Shown here: positions 36,275 to 45,638 of the stretch, one piece after another
Layout: each line of letters starts with the position of its first letter
Position numbering within the stretch: position 1 is the stretch's first letter
Assembly: GCA_014239455.1 (NCBI GenBank)
Contig: JAAZYV010000025.1
Coordinates: 18,346 to 82,345, forward strand
Length of the DNA stretch: 64,000 bases
Source: Paracoccaceae bacterium
GTDB lineage: Bacteria > Pseudomonadota > Alphaproteobacteria > Rhodobacterales > Rhodobacteraceae
Direction: 5' to 3'
The notes under the pieces: generated by a model
Databases searched by the model: none
Told to the model about the DNA's origin: nothing
What the model saw: the letters and a program-made list of their open reading frames with translations, nothing else
Translations under genes and position numbers: made by a program

Positions 36275-36877
36275 TTGAAAAATGACAGGCGCAGAAATTT
36301 GTCAAACGAAGATTTAGTTCTTTGGGATCAGGTAAAAAAAACTTTGGATCAAACCTTAAGTCATGAAGAAAATAGGTGTTTTTATCAAGGCCATGAAAAT
36401 AATGAACTTGTTTCTGATAATGTTCAAACACAAAAAAAAGTAGTTTTAGTAAGTGACAAAGTAGTTTCCCTTAATAAAACCAATAAGGGTTTTGAAAAGC
36501 CTTCTAGCATTTTTGCACATCATAATCTTGATAAAAAGAAACAAACCTTATTAAAAAAAGGTAGAATTCAACCAGAAAAATTCTTGGATTTGCACGGCTT
36601 AAACTCGAAACAAGCAGAGAAAGAGGTATTAGATTTCTTACAGAAAAGTTATGCTCATGGAAATAGACTTATTTTGATAATTACTGGCAAAGGAAAAAGA
36701 TCTAGAAAAAAAGACAGACCTTATTGTTCTAATACTGATACTGGAATATTAAAGGAAGCCTTAATACCCTGGATTGAAAATTCAAATATGTGGCCCAAAA
36801 TTCTCAAAATCATGTCAGCACACCCAAAACATGGAGGCGAGGGTGCCTTTTACGTGTATTTGCGAAAAATCAAATAG
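36275..36877 (+). CDS. Smr-domain protein
   Basis: A 200-residue protein whose C-terminal half is an Smr (small MutS-related) domain: LDLHGLNSKQAE near residue 108, ITGKGKRS near 137 and HPKHGGEGAFYVYL at the end. Smr domains are RNA or DNA endonucleases in tested cases. The N-terminal half is polar and low in conservation. The start is TTG. It follows the Tim44 gene by 29 bases. In relatives a membrane-bound lytic transglycosylase (mltA) often lies between the two and is missing here. Confidence 0.88.
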   Translation: MKNDRRRNLSNEDLVLWDQVKKTLDQTLSHEENRCFYQGHENNELVSDNVQTQKKVVLVSDKVVSLNKTNKGFEKPSSIFAHHNLDKKKQTLLKKGRIQPEKFLDLHGLNSKQAEKEVLDFLQKSYAHGNRLILIITGKGKRSRKKDRPYCSNTDTGILKEALIPWIENSNMWPKILKIMSAHPKHGGEGAFYVYLRKIK

Positions 36878-36884
36878 TATAGGC

Positions 36885-38192
36885 TTATAGTACGTATCTG
36901 CTCACATCTGTCGAACTGACAAATTTCTCTAGGTTACTTTTCACAAAATTGGTATCAATTTTAACGGCTTTTGTTTTTTGATCAGGTGCAGAAAAACTTA
37001 GGTTCTCAAAAACTTTTTCCAATATAGTATATAACCGTCTAGCACCTATGTTTTCTACGGTTGCATTTATATCCGCTGCTATTTTTGCCAAAGATCTTAT
37101 ACCACTTTCCTCAAAAGTTAATTCTATACCTTCTGTGAGCATTAAAGCAGTATATTGTTTTGTGAGAGAATTTTCGGTTTCTTTAAGAATATTGATAAAA
37201 TCTTTTTCTGTTAGCGCTGATAGTTCAACTCTTACCGGAAGTCTTCCTTGGAGTTCTGGTAAAAGATCACTTGGTTTTACTATATGGAATGCCCCAGATG
37301 CTATAAACAAAATATGGTCTGTGCGTATAGCACCATATTTTGTAGAAACAGTAGTCCCCTCTATTAGAGGTAACAAATCTCTTTGGACGCCCTCTCTACT
37401 CACGTCCGCAGACTTCATTTCGGCCCGAGCACAAATTTTATCTATCTCGTCCAAAAATACTATACCATTTTCTTCTACTGACTCTATGGCTTTTTTTGTA
37501 ATCTTATCTTCATCTATAAGTTTGTCTGCTTCTTCTTTAGTTAACAGAGCATAACTATCAGCTATTCTAATTTTAATTTTTTTGGTTTTTTTTCCTAAAG
37601 CTTTACCAAAAACTTCGTTAAGATTCATCATCCCCATGCTATTTCCAGGTTGACCGGGAATTTCAAAAAGGGACAAAGGGTTTACCGTTTCATTCAAACC
37701 AATTTCAATCTCTTTGTCATCTAATAAACCATCCCGAAGCTTTTTCTTGAACATTTCAATTGTTTGTTCTCGTGCGTTTTCTCCAGTTAAACAGGCCAAA
37801 ACTCTTTTTTCAGCTTGAGCATGGGCTTTTACCTCTACATCCTTGCGCATCTTTTCTCGTACCATTATCATAGCGATATCGATTAAATCCCTAACTATTT
37901 GCTCCACGTCTCGTCCGACATAACCTACTTCCGTAAATTTAGTAGCCTCTACTTTCACAAAAGGTGCACCAGCCAATTTAGACAAACGTCTTGATATTTC
38001 GGTCTTACCGACCCCAGTTGGTCCAATCATTAGAATATTTTTTGGATAAATTTCCTCTTTAAGTGGCGACTCCACTTTTTTTCTTCGCCACCTGCTCCTA
38101 AGAGCAACAGCAACTGCCCTTTTTGCGGGTTCTTGCCCAATTATGAACTTGTCTAGTTCGGAAACTATTTCTCTAGGTGTTAACTCAGTCAT
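36885..38192 (-). CDS. hslU: HslUV protease ATPase subunit HslU
   Basis: A 435-residue AAA+ unfoldase for the HslV peptidase. It begins [21 protein letters not shown]; Walker A is GPTGVGKTE near residue 60, the I-domain lies in the middle, Walker B is [12 protein letters not shown], and sensor 2 is [13 protein letters not shown]. It begins within four bases of the hslV stop. It is the last gene of the leftward rimP-nusA-infB series and converges with the Smr gene. Confidence 0.97.
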   Translation of the reverse strand: MTELTPREIVSELDKFIIGQEPAKRAVAVALRSRWRRKKVESPLKEEIYPKNILMIGPTGVGKTEISRRLSKLAGAPFVKVEATKFTEVGYVGRDVEQIVRDLIDIAMIMVREKMRKDVEVKAHAQAEKRVLACLTGENAREQTIEMFKKKLRDGLLDDKEIEIGLNETVNPLSLFEIPGQPGNSMGMMNLNEVFGKALGKKTKKIKIRIADSYALLTKEEADKLIDEDKITKKAIESVEENGIVFLDEIDKICARAEMKSADVSREGVQRDLLPLIEGTTVSTKYGAIRTDHILFIASGAFHIVKPSDLLPELQGRLPVRVELSALTEKDFINILKETENSLTKQYTALMLTEGIELTFEESGIRSLAKIAADINATVENIGARRLYTILEKVFENLSFSAPDQKTKAVKIDTNFVKSNLEKFVSSTDVSRYVL

Positions 38193-38758
38193 TTAATTTT
38201 TGATAAGGTTTCAGAAACAATGTTATGGTTAGTATAAACACATATATCAGCAGCTATTTTTAGTGCTTTCTTACAAATTTCTTTTGAAGAAAGGTCATTA
38301 TCGTAAATAGCTTTTGCTGCTGCAAGAGCATAATTTCCACCCGATCCCACGGAAGCTATACCTCCCTCTGGCTCCAAGACATCTCCTGAACCAGAAATTA
38401 TTAACAGATCTTTTCCATCAGTAACAATTAACATAGCCTCCAAATTTCTCAAATATTTGTCAGTTCTCCAATCTTTGGCTAATTCGATTGCTGATCTAGA
38501 TAAATTCCCAGGGAAAGTTTCCAATTTTCTTTCAAGCCTTTCCAATAAGGAAAAAGCATCTGCAGTAGATCCAGCAAATCCTACCAATATTTCCAATCCT
38601 CCAGGTTTTAATCTTTGGACTTTTTTTGCTGTACCCTTAATCACAGTTTGACCTAAGGTGACTTGGCCATCACCGGCGACAGTTACAGAACCATTTTTCA
38701 GTACTCCTATAATTGTTGTACCGTGCCAGTCTTGGTCTTTTGAATTGTTTTTCATCAT
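38189..38758 (-). CDS. hslV: HslUV protease peptidase subunit HslV
   Basis: A threonine peptidase of about 189 residues, related to the proteasome beta subunit. The mature N-terminus is the Thr after HG in [26 protein letters not shown] and [13 protein letters not shown] are family motifs. The ATG at 38758 overlaps the infB stop codon (TGATG), so translation is coupled to infB. A TTG one codon upstream is also in frame but less likely. Confidence 0.97.
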   Translation of the reverse strand: MMKNNSKDQDWHGTTIIGVLKNGSVTVAGDGQVTLGQTVIKGTAKKVQRLKPGGLEILVGFAGSTADAFSLLERLERKLETFPGNLSRSAIELAKDWRTDKYLRNLEAMLIVTDGKDLLIISGSGDVLEPEGGIASVGSGGNYALAAAKAIYDNDLSSKEICKKALKIAADICVYTNHNIVSETLSKIK

Positions 38759-41217
38759 CAATTAAGTGTTCTAGCAATTTTTTGAACAGAAAATATTTCG
38801 ATCACATCTTTTTTTCTTATGTCTTCATAGTCTGAAAATGCCATGCCACATTCTTGTCCAGACTGAACTGTTTCCACTTCATCTTTAAACCTTTTTAATG
38901 TTTTAAGGGATCCTTCGTGAATTACTACATTATCCCTTAAAAGCCTAACTTTAGCTGATCTTTTAGCATTACCTTCAGTGATCAAACAACCAGCGACCTT
39001 ACCAGCATTAGTCACCTTAAAAACTTCCAAAATTTCCGCATAGCCTAAAATGGTTTCTTTTATTTCTGGCTTAAGTAGACCAGAAGCTGCTTTTTTGATA
39101 TCATCGACTAAATCATATATTATGGAATAATAGCGCAATTCTACTTCTTTCTGGTTTGCTCCGTCTCTAGCAGAGGCGTTGGCTCTTACGTTAAAACCTA
39201 TTATCGGTGCTTTTGAAGCTTCGGCCAAAATTACATCACTTTCAGTAATAGCGCCAACACCAGAATGTAAAACAGTTATTCTAACTTCTTCTGTACTTAT
39301 TTTATTCAAAGCTTGCACTATTGCTTCAGTAGAGCCTTGAACATCGGCTTTAACGACCAAAGGAAGTTCCGAAATTTCTTCATCCTCTTTTGCTTTTGCT
39401 ATCATTTGATCTAATGTTTTTCCGGTACCTAAAGCATCTTTCTTGTCTTTAATAACCTGATTCCTGTAATTTGCTATTTCCCTAGCTTCTGTTTCGTTTG
39501 ACACCACATTTAAAATATCACCTGCCTCTGGGGTTCCATTCAAACCCAAAACCTCAACTGGAACAGACGGACCAACCTGAGACACTTTTACATTTTGACT
39601 ATCTATTAAGGCCCTCACTTTACCCCATTGGTCTCCAACAACAATGATGTCTCCTTTATTAAGGGTACCTTTTTGCACTAACACTGTAGCAACCGGTCCA
39701 CGTCCGACATCCAGCTTTGCTTCAATTACTGTACCTTCTGCTTCTCTGTTTGGATTAGCTTTCAGTTCTAGTATTTCAGTTTGTAGGGTGATATTTTCCA
39801 GAAGAGTTTCCACTCCTTTGCCAGTAGAAGCAGAAACCTCAACATCTAAAACTTCACCTGACATTGATTCTACAATTACTTCATGCTTCAGCAAATCAGT
39901 TCTTACTCTGTTGGGGTCAGAATTTTCTTTGTCACACTTGTTTATAGCTACTATAATTGGAACTTTGGCTGCTCTTGCGTGGTTTATAGCCTCTATAGTT
40001 TGAGGCATAACGCCATCATCAGCAGCAACTACTAAAATAATTATGTCTGTTACTTGTGCTCCCCTTGATCTCATAGAAGTAAAGGCTGAATGTCCAGGGG
40101 TATCCAAGAACGTAAATAAAGAGCCTTTTTCTGTCTTTACTTGATAAGCACCTATATGTTGTGTAATACCACCAGCTTCATTGCCAGTAGTATTTGTTTT
40201 TCTAATAGCATCCAACAATGAAGTTTTTCCGTGGTCAACATGTCCCATGACAGTTAGTATCGGGGCTCTTGGTTTCATATTTTCAGCAGCATCTTTTTCA
40301 TCGTGCTTTAAGATAGCATCTTCTACATCTGAGGCTGAAACTCTTATAGGAATGTGATCAAACTCTTCAACTATCAAAATGGCGGTATCAGCATCTATTG
40401 TTTGGTTTTGGGTTGCCATTATGCCATTAGTCATCAATGTTTTAACCACAGAGGCAGATCTCTCAGCCATTCTATTAGCCAGTTCTTGAACTGTAATAGA
40501 ATCAGGAACTGGCACTTCCCTTTTTACCTTTTCTCTTTCTGCACTATCTGATATTTGTCTCCGCTTTACTTTTTCTTGTCTTCTTCTCAAAGAAGCAATG
40601 GATCTTTGTCTTCCACCTTGATCAGAAAGGGCTTGATTAATTGTTAATTTGCCAGACCTTCTTCTCTCAGAATACCCTTTGCTAGGCCGGACCTCTTTTA
40701 ATTCATCATCTTTCTTAAATTTTTTTCCGGAAGAAGTATCGCTAGACTTACTTTCAAATTTATTTTCAATCTTAGACCGGTTTTTTTGAGTTGATTCTTC
40801 AATAGGTTGAGCAACATCTAAAACCTTTTGAACTGCCAAATTTTCTTTCTCAGATTTTTTGCTTACTTCCTCTTTCTCCAGCAAAGCTTTTTCTGCAATC
40901 TTCCTATCAACCTCTTTCTTTTTGTTTTCTTCTTCCCGAGCTGCCTCTATGGCTTTCTTTCGCCTATCAATTTGTTCTTCTGAGTAACTCTTATTGGGTT
41001 GAGACTTTGGGTCTAAATCGGTATTGTCCTTAGTAAGTGTTTTAAGGTTTTGATTAGAGGATAAAATATTCTTATTGGGTTTAAGAATTTTTTTCCGCTT
41101 GGTTTCTATAAGGACCGATTTGGATCTTCCATGAGAAAGATTCATTCGGACAGAACTTCCCGAGCCCCGGACACTCAATGTTTTTGAGCTAGTGCCTTTT
41201 TTCTCATTTTCATCCAT
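38758..41217 (-). CDS. infB: Translation initiation factor IF-2
   Basis: An 819-residue IF-2. A long charged, lysine/glutamate-rich N-terminal region (about 1-200) contains the alphaproteobacterial start [19 protein letters not shown]. The G domain has [12 protein letters not shown] (G1), DTPGHSAF (G3) and NKCDKE (G4), followed by domains II-IV, which bind fMet-tRNA. The usual downstream rbfA is replaced by hslV, whose start overlaps the infB stop. Confidence 0.98.
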   Translation of the reverse strand: MDENEKKGTSSKTLSVRGSGSSVRMNLSHGRSKSVLIETKRKKILKPNKNILSSNQNLKTLTKDNTDLDPKSQPNKSYSEEQIDRRKKAIEAAREEENKKKEVDRKIAEKALLEKEEVSKKSEKENLAVQKVLDVAQPIEESTQKNRSKIENKFESKSSDTSSGKKFKKDDELKEVRPSKGYSERRRSGKLTINQALSDQGGRQRSIASLRRRQEKVKRRQISDSAEREKVKREVPVPDSITVQELANRMAERSASVVKTLMTNGIMATQNQTIDADTAILIVEEFDHIPIRVSASDVEDAILKHDEKDAAENMKPRAPILTVMGHVDHGKTSLLDAIRKTNTTGNEAGGITQHIGAYQVKTEKGSLFTFLDTPGHSAFTSMRSRGAQVTDIIILVVAADDGVMPQTIEAINHARAAKVPIIVAINKCDKENSDPNRVRTDLLKHEVIVESMSGEVLDVEVSASTGKGVETLLENITLQTEILELKANPNREAEGTVIEAKLDVGRGPVATVLVQKGTLNKGDIIVVGDQWGKVRALIDSQNVKVSQVGPSVPVEVLGLNGTPEAGDILNVVSNETEAREIANYRNQVIKDKKDALGTGKTLDQMIAKAKEDEEISELPLVVKADVQGSTEAIVQALNKISTEEVRITVLHSGVGAITESDVILAEASKAPIIGFNVRANASARDGANQKEVELRYYSIIYDLVDDIKKAASGLLKPEIKETILGYAEILEVFKVTNAGKVAGCLITEGNAKRSAKVRLLRDNVVIHEGSLKTLKRFKDEVETVQSGQECGMAFSDYEDIRKKDVIEIFSVQKIARTLN

Positions 41218-41246
41218 TATTAAATCGACCTTTTATTCTATATTCC

Positions 41247-41810
41247 TTAACATCTTCTCAGATTTCCTAAGCGAGCAGTATCAAAAATTAACGGATTAGT
41301 AAAACTACTCTTTAAGAAGCCAACATTTGTAATAACATCTCTTCTAAAAGGAATCCCCAGTTCCTTCTTATTCAAGCAATTAATTCTAGAAGCTTGGGAC
41401 TTTGGTAAGGCCAGGTCCTTTTTTCTATTTTCAGATCCATCTCTTGCTTGAAGGAGTAATTCTATTTTATTCATTAATAAATACCTTTGGATTTTTTCAT
41501 AACCAATTATTACTTTACCAGCCTTTCTAGATAAAGCTATCAAACTAACAATTCTCTTTAATAATATGCTATCTATCCTTGAGACAAGATTCTCTTGCTG
41601 GAAATCTCTTTCATATTTTTTGCTTGCAAATTCTTTCATCTTTATCAAGATCTTTTTAGAAGCAAGAACATAAAATTCTTTTCCATCAAATTCGTTAAAT
41701 AGATCAAGAGTAAACACATTGGATGGAGACAAAACAAATCTAATCATAAGCTCATTTGGATGCATTTTTTTTGTAATATGACAAATCTTTTTTTCACATA
41801 AGTTTTTCAT
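41247..41810 (-). CDS. YlxR (DUF448) - L7Ae-like RNA-binding fusion protein
   Basis: A 187-residue protein with a YlxR-type N-terminal half (ICHITKKMHPNELMIRFVLSP, a weakened form of the usual R-x-CI-x-TR motif) and an L7Ae/YlxQ-like C-terminal half (SLIALSRKAGKVIIGYEKIQRYL). This fusion between nusA and infB is standard in Alphaproteobacteria. The role is presumed to be in ribosome or RNA metabolism; bacterial YlxR is also proposed to regulate transcription. The C-terminal 40 residues are divergent. Confidence 0.82.
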   Translation of the reverse strand: MKNLCEKKICHITKKMHPNELMIRFVLSPSNVFTLDLFNEFDGKEFYVLASKKILIKMKEFASKKYERDFQQENLVSRIDSILLKRIVSLIALSRKAGKVIIGYEKIQRYLLMNKIELLLQARDGSENRKKDLALPKSQASRINCLNKKELGIPFRRDVITNVGFLKSSFTNPLIFDTARLGNLRRC

Positions 41811-41836
41811 GGTTATTCTAATTACCGCCCTATTAA

Positions 41837-43432
41837 TTAAACTGGATCTTCATTTGTTATTTCCTTGTCATAATCCTCAGTTGTAATCCAGCCCATTTTG
41901 AGTCTAGCATTCATAACTAAAATCCTTGCCTCTTTTAAGCTAATATCAAACTTTTCAAGAATACCTTCATCTTTAACTCTCTTTCCTTCAACTGTAGTAT
42001 AACCCCCTGCAATTTCCCAATCAGCACACTTGGCAAATTCCTCAAGATTCTTAATATTGTCTTCAGCAAGAGCCTGTATCATTTCAGGATTTAAACCTTC
42101 GAAATTTATCAAACTATCTTCAACTCCCAACTCTTTGGCTCTTTTCAATGCTTTATTATTATTTTCTTCTATACATTCCTGTGCTCTGGCTTGAAGCTCT
42201 TCAGAAGTGGATTCATCGAAACCTTCAATATTTTCAATCTCACTTTTTTCAACATATGCAACTTCTTCAAGTGTGGAAAAGCCCTCTGACACGAGTAGTT
42301 GAGCTACCATCTCATCTACATTAAGGGTATCCATAAAAAGTTTTGATCTCTCAGAAAATTCCGTTTGCCTGCGTTCCGACTCTTCAGCTTCGGTCATAAT
42401 ATCAATATCAAATTGTGTTAGCTGACTGGCTAATCTGACATTTTGACCTCTTCTCCCAATAGCTAGGGAAAGTTGGTCATCTGGAACAACAACTTCAATT
42501 CGCTGAGAGTCCTCATCAAGGACTACTTTTGAGACTTCAGCAGGTTGTAAAGCATTTACTAGGAATGTAGGAGCATCTTCATTCCATGGAATTATATCTA
42601 TCTTTTCGCCTTGTAATTCATTCACTACAGCTTGGACCCTAGATCCACGCATGCCAACGCATGCACCGACAGGATCTATTGAGCTATCAAGTGATATCAC
42701 ACCTATTTTAGCCCTACTTCCAGGGTCTCTGGCAACAGTTTTTATTTCAATAATACCATCATATATTTCGGGGACTTCCATTTTAAAAAGTTCAGCTAAA
42801 AACTCTGGAACTGTTCTCGAAAGAAAAATTTGAGGCCCCCTAGTTTCTGTTCTTACGTCTTTGATATAAGACCTTACCCGATCTCCAGTTCGAAAAGTTT
42901 CTCGATTGATAAGCTGATCTCGTCTTAAAATCGCTTCACCCCTACCCACATCTACAATGACATTGCCATATTCTATTCTCTTTACTTGACCATTAATAAT
43001 TTGACCAACTCGATCTTTAAATTCCTCATATTGTCTTGCCCTTTCAGCTTCACGAACTTTTTGTACTATGGTTTGTTTTGCAGATTGAGCGGCGATCCTT
43101 CCAAAATCCATAGGAGGTAATGGATCCTTAACAATATCGCCAATTTTAGCATCAGGAAGTAAATCAATAACTTCATCAATTGTTATTTCTGTAAAATGGT
43201 TTTCTACTTTTTCCACAATCAACCTACATCGATTCATTGTTAATTCACCAGATTTCGTATCAATTTTTGCTCTAATATCATACTCTGCTCCATACTTGGA
43301 TCTTGCAGCTTTTGCCAAACTCTCTTCCATAGCCTCTATTACGAGTTCCGGTTCAATTAACTTTTCTCTTGCGACAGCATCAGCAATCTGAAGTAATTCA
43401 ATTTTACTAGGGTTGGGGTTGTGTTCGGCCAT
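41837..43432 (-). CDS. nusA: Transcription termination/antitermination factor NusA
   Basis: A 531-residue NusA. The N-terminal RNA-polymerase-binding domain is followed by the S1 domain (GQIINGQVKRIEYGNVIVDVG), two KH domains with GACVGMRGSRVQAV and AIGRRGQNVRLAS, and C-terminal acidic repeats with helix-hairpin-helix-like motifs. It follows rimP and precedes the YlxR gene, the conserved order of this operon. Confidence 0.97.
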   Translation of the reverse strand: MAEHNPNPSKIELLQIADAVAREKLIEPELVIEAMEESLAKAARSKYGAEYDIRAKIDTKSGELTMNRCRLIVEKVENHFTEITIDEVIDLLPDAKIGDIVKDPLPPMDFGRIAAQSAKQTIVQKVREAERARQYEEFKDRVGQIINGQVKRIEYGNVIVDVGRGEAILRRDQLINRETFRTGDRVRSYIKDVRTETRGPQIFLSRTVPEFLAELFKMEVPEIYDGIIEIKTVARDPGSRAKIGVISLDSSIDPVGACVGMRGSRVQAVVNELQGEKIDIIPWNEDAPTFLVNALQPAEVSKVVLDEDSQRIEVVVPDDQLSLAIGRRGQNVRLASQLTQFDIDIMTEAEESERRQTEFSERSKLFMDTLNVDEMVAQLLVSEGFSTLEEVAYVEKSEIENIEGFDESTSEELQARAQECIEENNNKALKRAKELGVEDSLINFEGLNPEMIQALAEDNIKNLEEFAKCADWEIAGGYTTVEGKRVKDEGILEKFDISLKEARILVMNARLKMGWITTEDYDKEITNEDPV

Positions 43433-43451
43433 TATTTTTCCTATTCGTTTT

Positions 43452-43919
43452 TTAAGCCAATAATTCGGCCTCTTCTATGTTAGATACCTTAATATGGTGA
43501 ATTTTATCAATTTGAAGTACATGAAGTTCTGAATTCACCACGCCAATCAATGTTCCCTCTAATTTACTAATTCCTAAATCTTCAATTTTTTGTTTTATTA
43601 TAGCTTTGTGTCCTTTCCACTCGTCAAAATCTTTAAGTCGAGTGAGAGGTCTATTTAAGCCCGGAGAAGATACTTCTAGGTGATATTCCTCCTGAAAAGA
43701 ATTTTTCTTGTCTAGTTCGTAAGAAATATTACGGGACATTTTTGCGCAATCATCTATAGTTAATGATCTAAGTTTATTATCTATCATAATTTGTAAAGTT
43801 AAATTGGATTCATTAAATATTCTAATTCTCACCAATTCAAAACCACCGCATTCAACAATTGGCAGGATATTCTTGTATAAGGATCTTTCTTCATTAGAAC
43901 GGGCTATTAAATTTTCCAT
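43452..43919 (-). CDS. rimP: Ribosome maturation factor RimP
   Basis: A 155-residue protein needed for 30S maturation. The N-terminal alpha/beta domain contains ECGGFELVRIRI and LDKKNSFQEEYHLEVSSPGLNRPL, the latter being the diagnostic signature; the C-terminal SH3-like barrel follows. It is the first gene of the rimP-nusA-ylxR-infB-hslVU operon and lies just downstream of a hairpin with a T-run. Confidence 0.95.
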   Translation of the reverse strand: MENLIARSNEERSLYKNILPIVECGGFELVRIRIFNESNLTLQIMIDNKLRSLTIDDCAKMSRNISYELDKKNSFQEEYHLEVSSPGLNRPLTRLKDFDEWKGHKAIIKQKIEDLGISKLEGTLIGVVNSELHVLQIDKIHHIKVSNIEEAELLA

Positions 43920-43935
43920 GGTATCCGGCTAGCAC

Positions 43936-43958
43936 AAAAAAACGGGCCTAAAGCCCGT
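43936..43958 (-). terminator. Rho-independent terminator or leader attenuator upstream of rimP
   Basis: Read on the minus strand, ACGGGC-TTTAG-GCCCGT forms a six-base-pair GC-rich stem with a five-base loop directly followed by seven T residues. It lies between the SdhAF4 gene (upstream) and rimP (17 bases downstream). It would end the sdhAF4 transcript or attenuate read-through into rimP-nusA. It is the clearest intrinsic terminator in the window. Confidence 0.75.
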
Positions 43959-44014
43959 CAAAAACATTGTGTGACATGATAGCACCTAAAATTAATTTTT
44001 CAAGTCTTTAAATA

Positions 44015-44242
44015 CTAAAAATCACTAATGATACCCCGTCTTTCCCAATCTCCATACCTAGTTGGTTCGAGATCCGATGGACCGTTTATTTCTTTTGGAT
44101 TTTCTATCAGGGGTGTTTTTCTATTTCTTATTTCTGCTTCCAACAATGCTTTTTCTGCTGTTTCTTTGGAAGGCTTCTTTATATAGTGATTATATTTCAT
44201 CCTGGAACTATCTTTAAAATTAATTTTTTCAAATAGATCCAT
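44015..44242 (-). CDS. SdhAF4-like succinate dehydrogenase assembly factor (DUF1674)
   Basis: A 75-residue protein ending in EINGPSDLEPTRYGDWERRGIISDF. The PTRYGDWERxG motif is the hallmark of DUF1674/SDHAF4, which helps flavinylated SdhA mature in mitochondria and bacteria. The N-terminal half is polar and unconserved. It is divergent from rsmB with a 33-base gap, an arrangement also found in other Alphaproteobacteria. No sdh genes are in the window. Confidence 0.88.
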   Translation of the reverse strand: MDLFEKINFKDSSRMKYNHYIKKPSKETAEKALLEAEIRNRKTPLIENPKEINGPSDLEPTRYGDWERRGIISDF

Positions 44243-44275
44243 TATATTAAATGATACTCAGTTGAGTAGCAAGGA

Positions 44276-45583
44276 ATGGTGGATCGACTTTTGAAACTGA
44301 ACGATAGTTTAAAGGCAAGATTTCTCTGCTTACGAATTTTGATAGGAGTTTTTAAGAAAGGGAAAACTGTTTCACAGACGCTAGAAGAGCAATACCTTTG
44401 TAGGCATTCTTATGAAGAAAGTGATATTGCAAGAGCAAAAAGAATTTCAGACTTTATTTTTGTTTATCTTCGAGGATTGGATGACTGTATAAACCTTTAT
44501 GCTGAAAAGAAGCTTAAATTAGAAGTCAGAAATATTCTCCGTATTGTAGTTGCCGAGTCATTTCTTGATGAAGCACCAGATCATGCAATTGTTAATTCAG
44601 CCGTTCAATTATCCAAAATGAGTGGCGTAACGAAGTACTTCTCAGGGTTGGTCAATGCTATTTCAAGAAGGATATTGGTTTATGTCCGGAATGATAATTT
44701 GATATTAGAGTCAATTTTAGAGGAGAAACTAAGGTCTTATTTGAGTAATTATTATCCGGATGAAGTAATTAAGAGAATCGAAAAACTAATGACGAAAAAG
44801 GCGCCATTAGATATTAATATCAAGAATTTTGAGGAAATAAATTGTTGGAAACAAAAATTAAGTGCAAAAAAACTACCTAGTGGGATCCTTAGATTACAGA
44901 ATCCTAAAGGTCTTTCTTCATTACCTGGTTTCAAGGAAGGCAAGTGGTGGGTCCAAGGTGCTTCGTCTTCAATACCTGTTAAAATATTAGGTAAAATAGC
45001 TGGAGCAGAAGTTTTAGACCTTTTTTCTGCTCCTGGAGGGAAAGCAATGCAATTAATTTCAGCAGGAGCTAAAGTAACATGTTTAGATTTTTCCCAAAAG
45101 AGATTAGAACTTTTGAAAAAAAATCTTATTAGGATGAATATGAAAGCTAAGATCATTAATTCCGATATAAGAAAATTTGAGTCAAAAAAAAAATATGACA
45201 TAGTCATAATTGATGCACCATGTTCTTCTTCTGGCACTATAATTAAAAACAAAGATTTGCCTTATCTTTTACCAATAGAGAGAATTCTTAATTTAACAGC
45301 AATACAAGATGAATCGCTAGATTTGGCAAGAAAATGCGTTAAGGAGGATGGAGTAATTTTATATTGTACTTGTTCTCTTTTTCCTGCCGAGGGTGAAGAG
45401 CGAGTATCAGAATTCCTGGTAAAGAACCAAGATTGGATACAAAAAGCGATTTGTCCAAAAGAACATGAGATAGAGAAGGAGTGGGTGGATTCAAAAGGTG
45501 GTCTCAGGCTGAGGCCAGACCATTTGTTTGATTTAGGTGGAATGGATGGTTTTTATGCAGCAATCCTGGTAAAGAATAGTTGA
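44276..45583 (+). CDS. rsmB: 16S rRNA m5C967 methyltransferase
   Basis: A 435-residue NOL1/NOP2/Sun-family enzyme. The N-terminal NusB-like domain contains DHAIVNSAVQLSKM; the catalytic domain has LFSAPGGKAMQL (SAM site), IDAPCSSSGT with the release cysteine, and YCTCSLFPAEGE with the catalytic cysteine. It begins with ATG behind AAGGA and heads a rightward run to purH. Confidence 0.95.
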   Translation: MVDRLLKLNDSLKARFLCLRILIGVFKKGKTVSQTLEEQYLCRHSYEESDIARAKRISDFIFVYLRGLDDCINLYAEKKLKLEVRNILRIVVAESFLDEAPDHAIVNSAVQLSKMSGVTKYFSGLVNAISRRILVYVRNDNLILESILEEKLRSYLSNYYPDEVIKRIEKLMTKKAPLDINIKNFEEINCWKQKLSAKKLPSGILRLQNPKGLSSLPGFKEGKWWVQGASSSIPVKILGKIAGAEVLDLFSAPGGKAMQLISAGAKVTCLDFSQKRLELLKKNLIRMNMKAKIINSDIRKFESKKKYDIVIIDAPCSSSGTIIKNKDLPYLLPIERILNLTAIQDESLDLARKCVKEDGVILYCTCSLFPAEGEERVSEFLVKNQDWIQKAICPKEHEIEKEWVDSKGGLRLRPDHLFDLGGMDGFYAAILVKNS

Positions 45584-45638
45584 CATTGTGCCTTCTGGTA
45601 ATTTGAAAAAATGTTTTTGGTGATAGGGAAAGTACGAT

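Noticed and set aside
37048..37554. 168-codon open frame antisense to hslU
   Set aside because: Fully inside a conserved AAA+ gene, without independent start signals.
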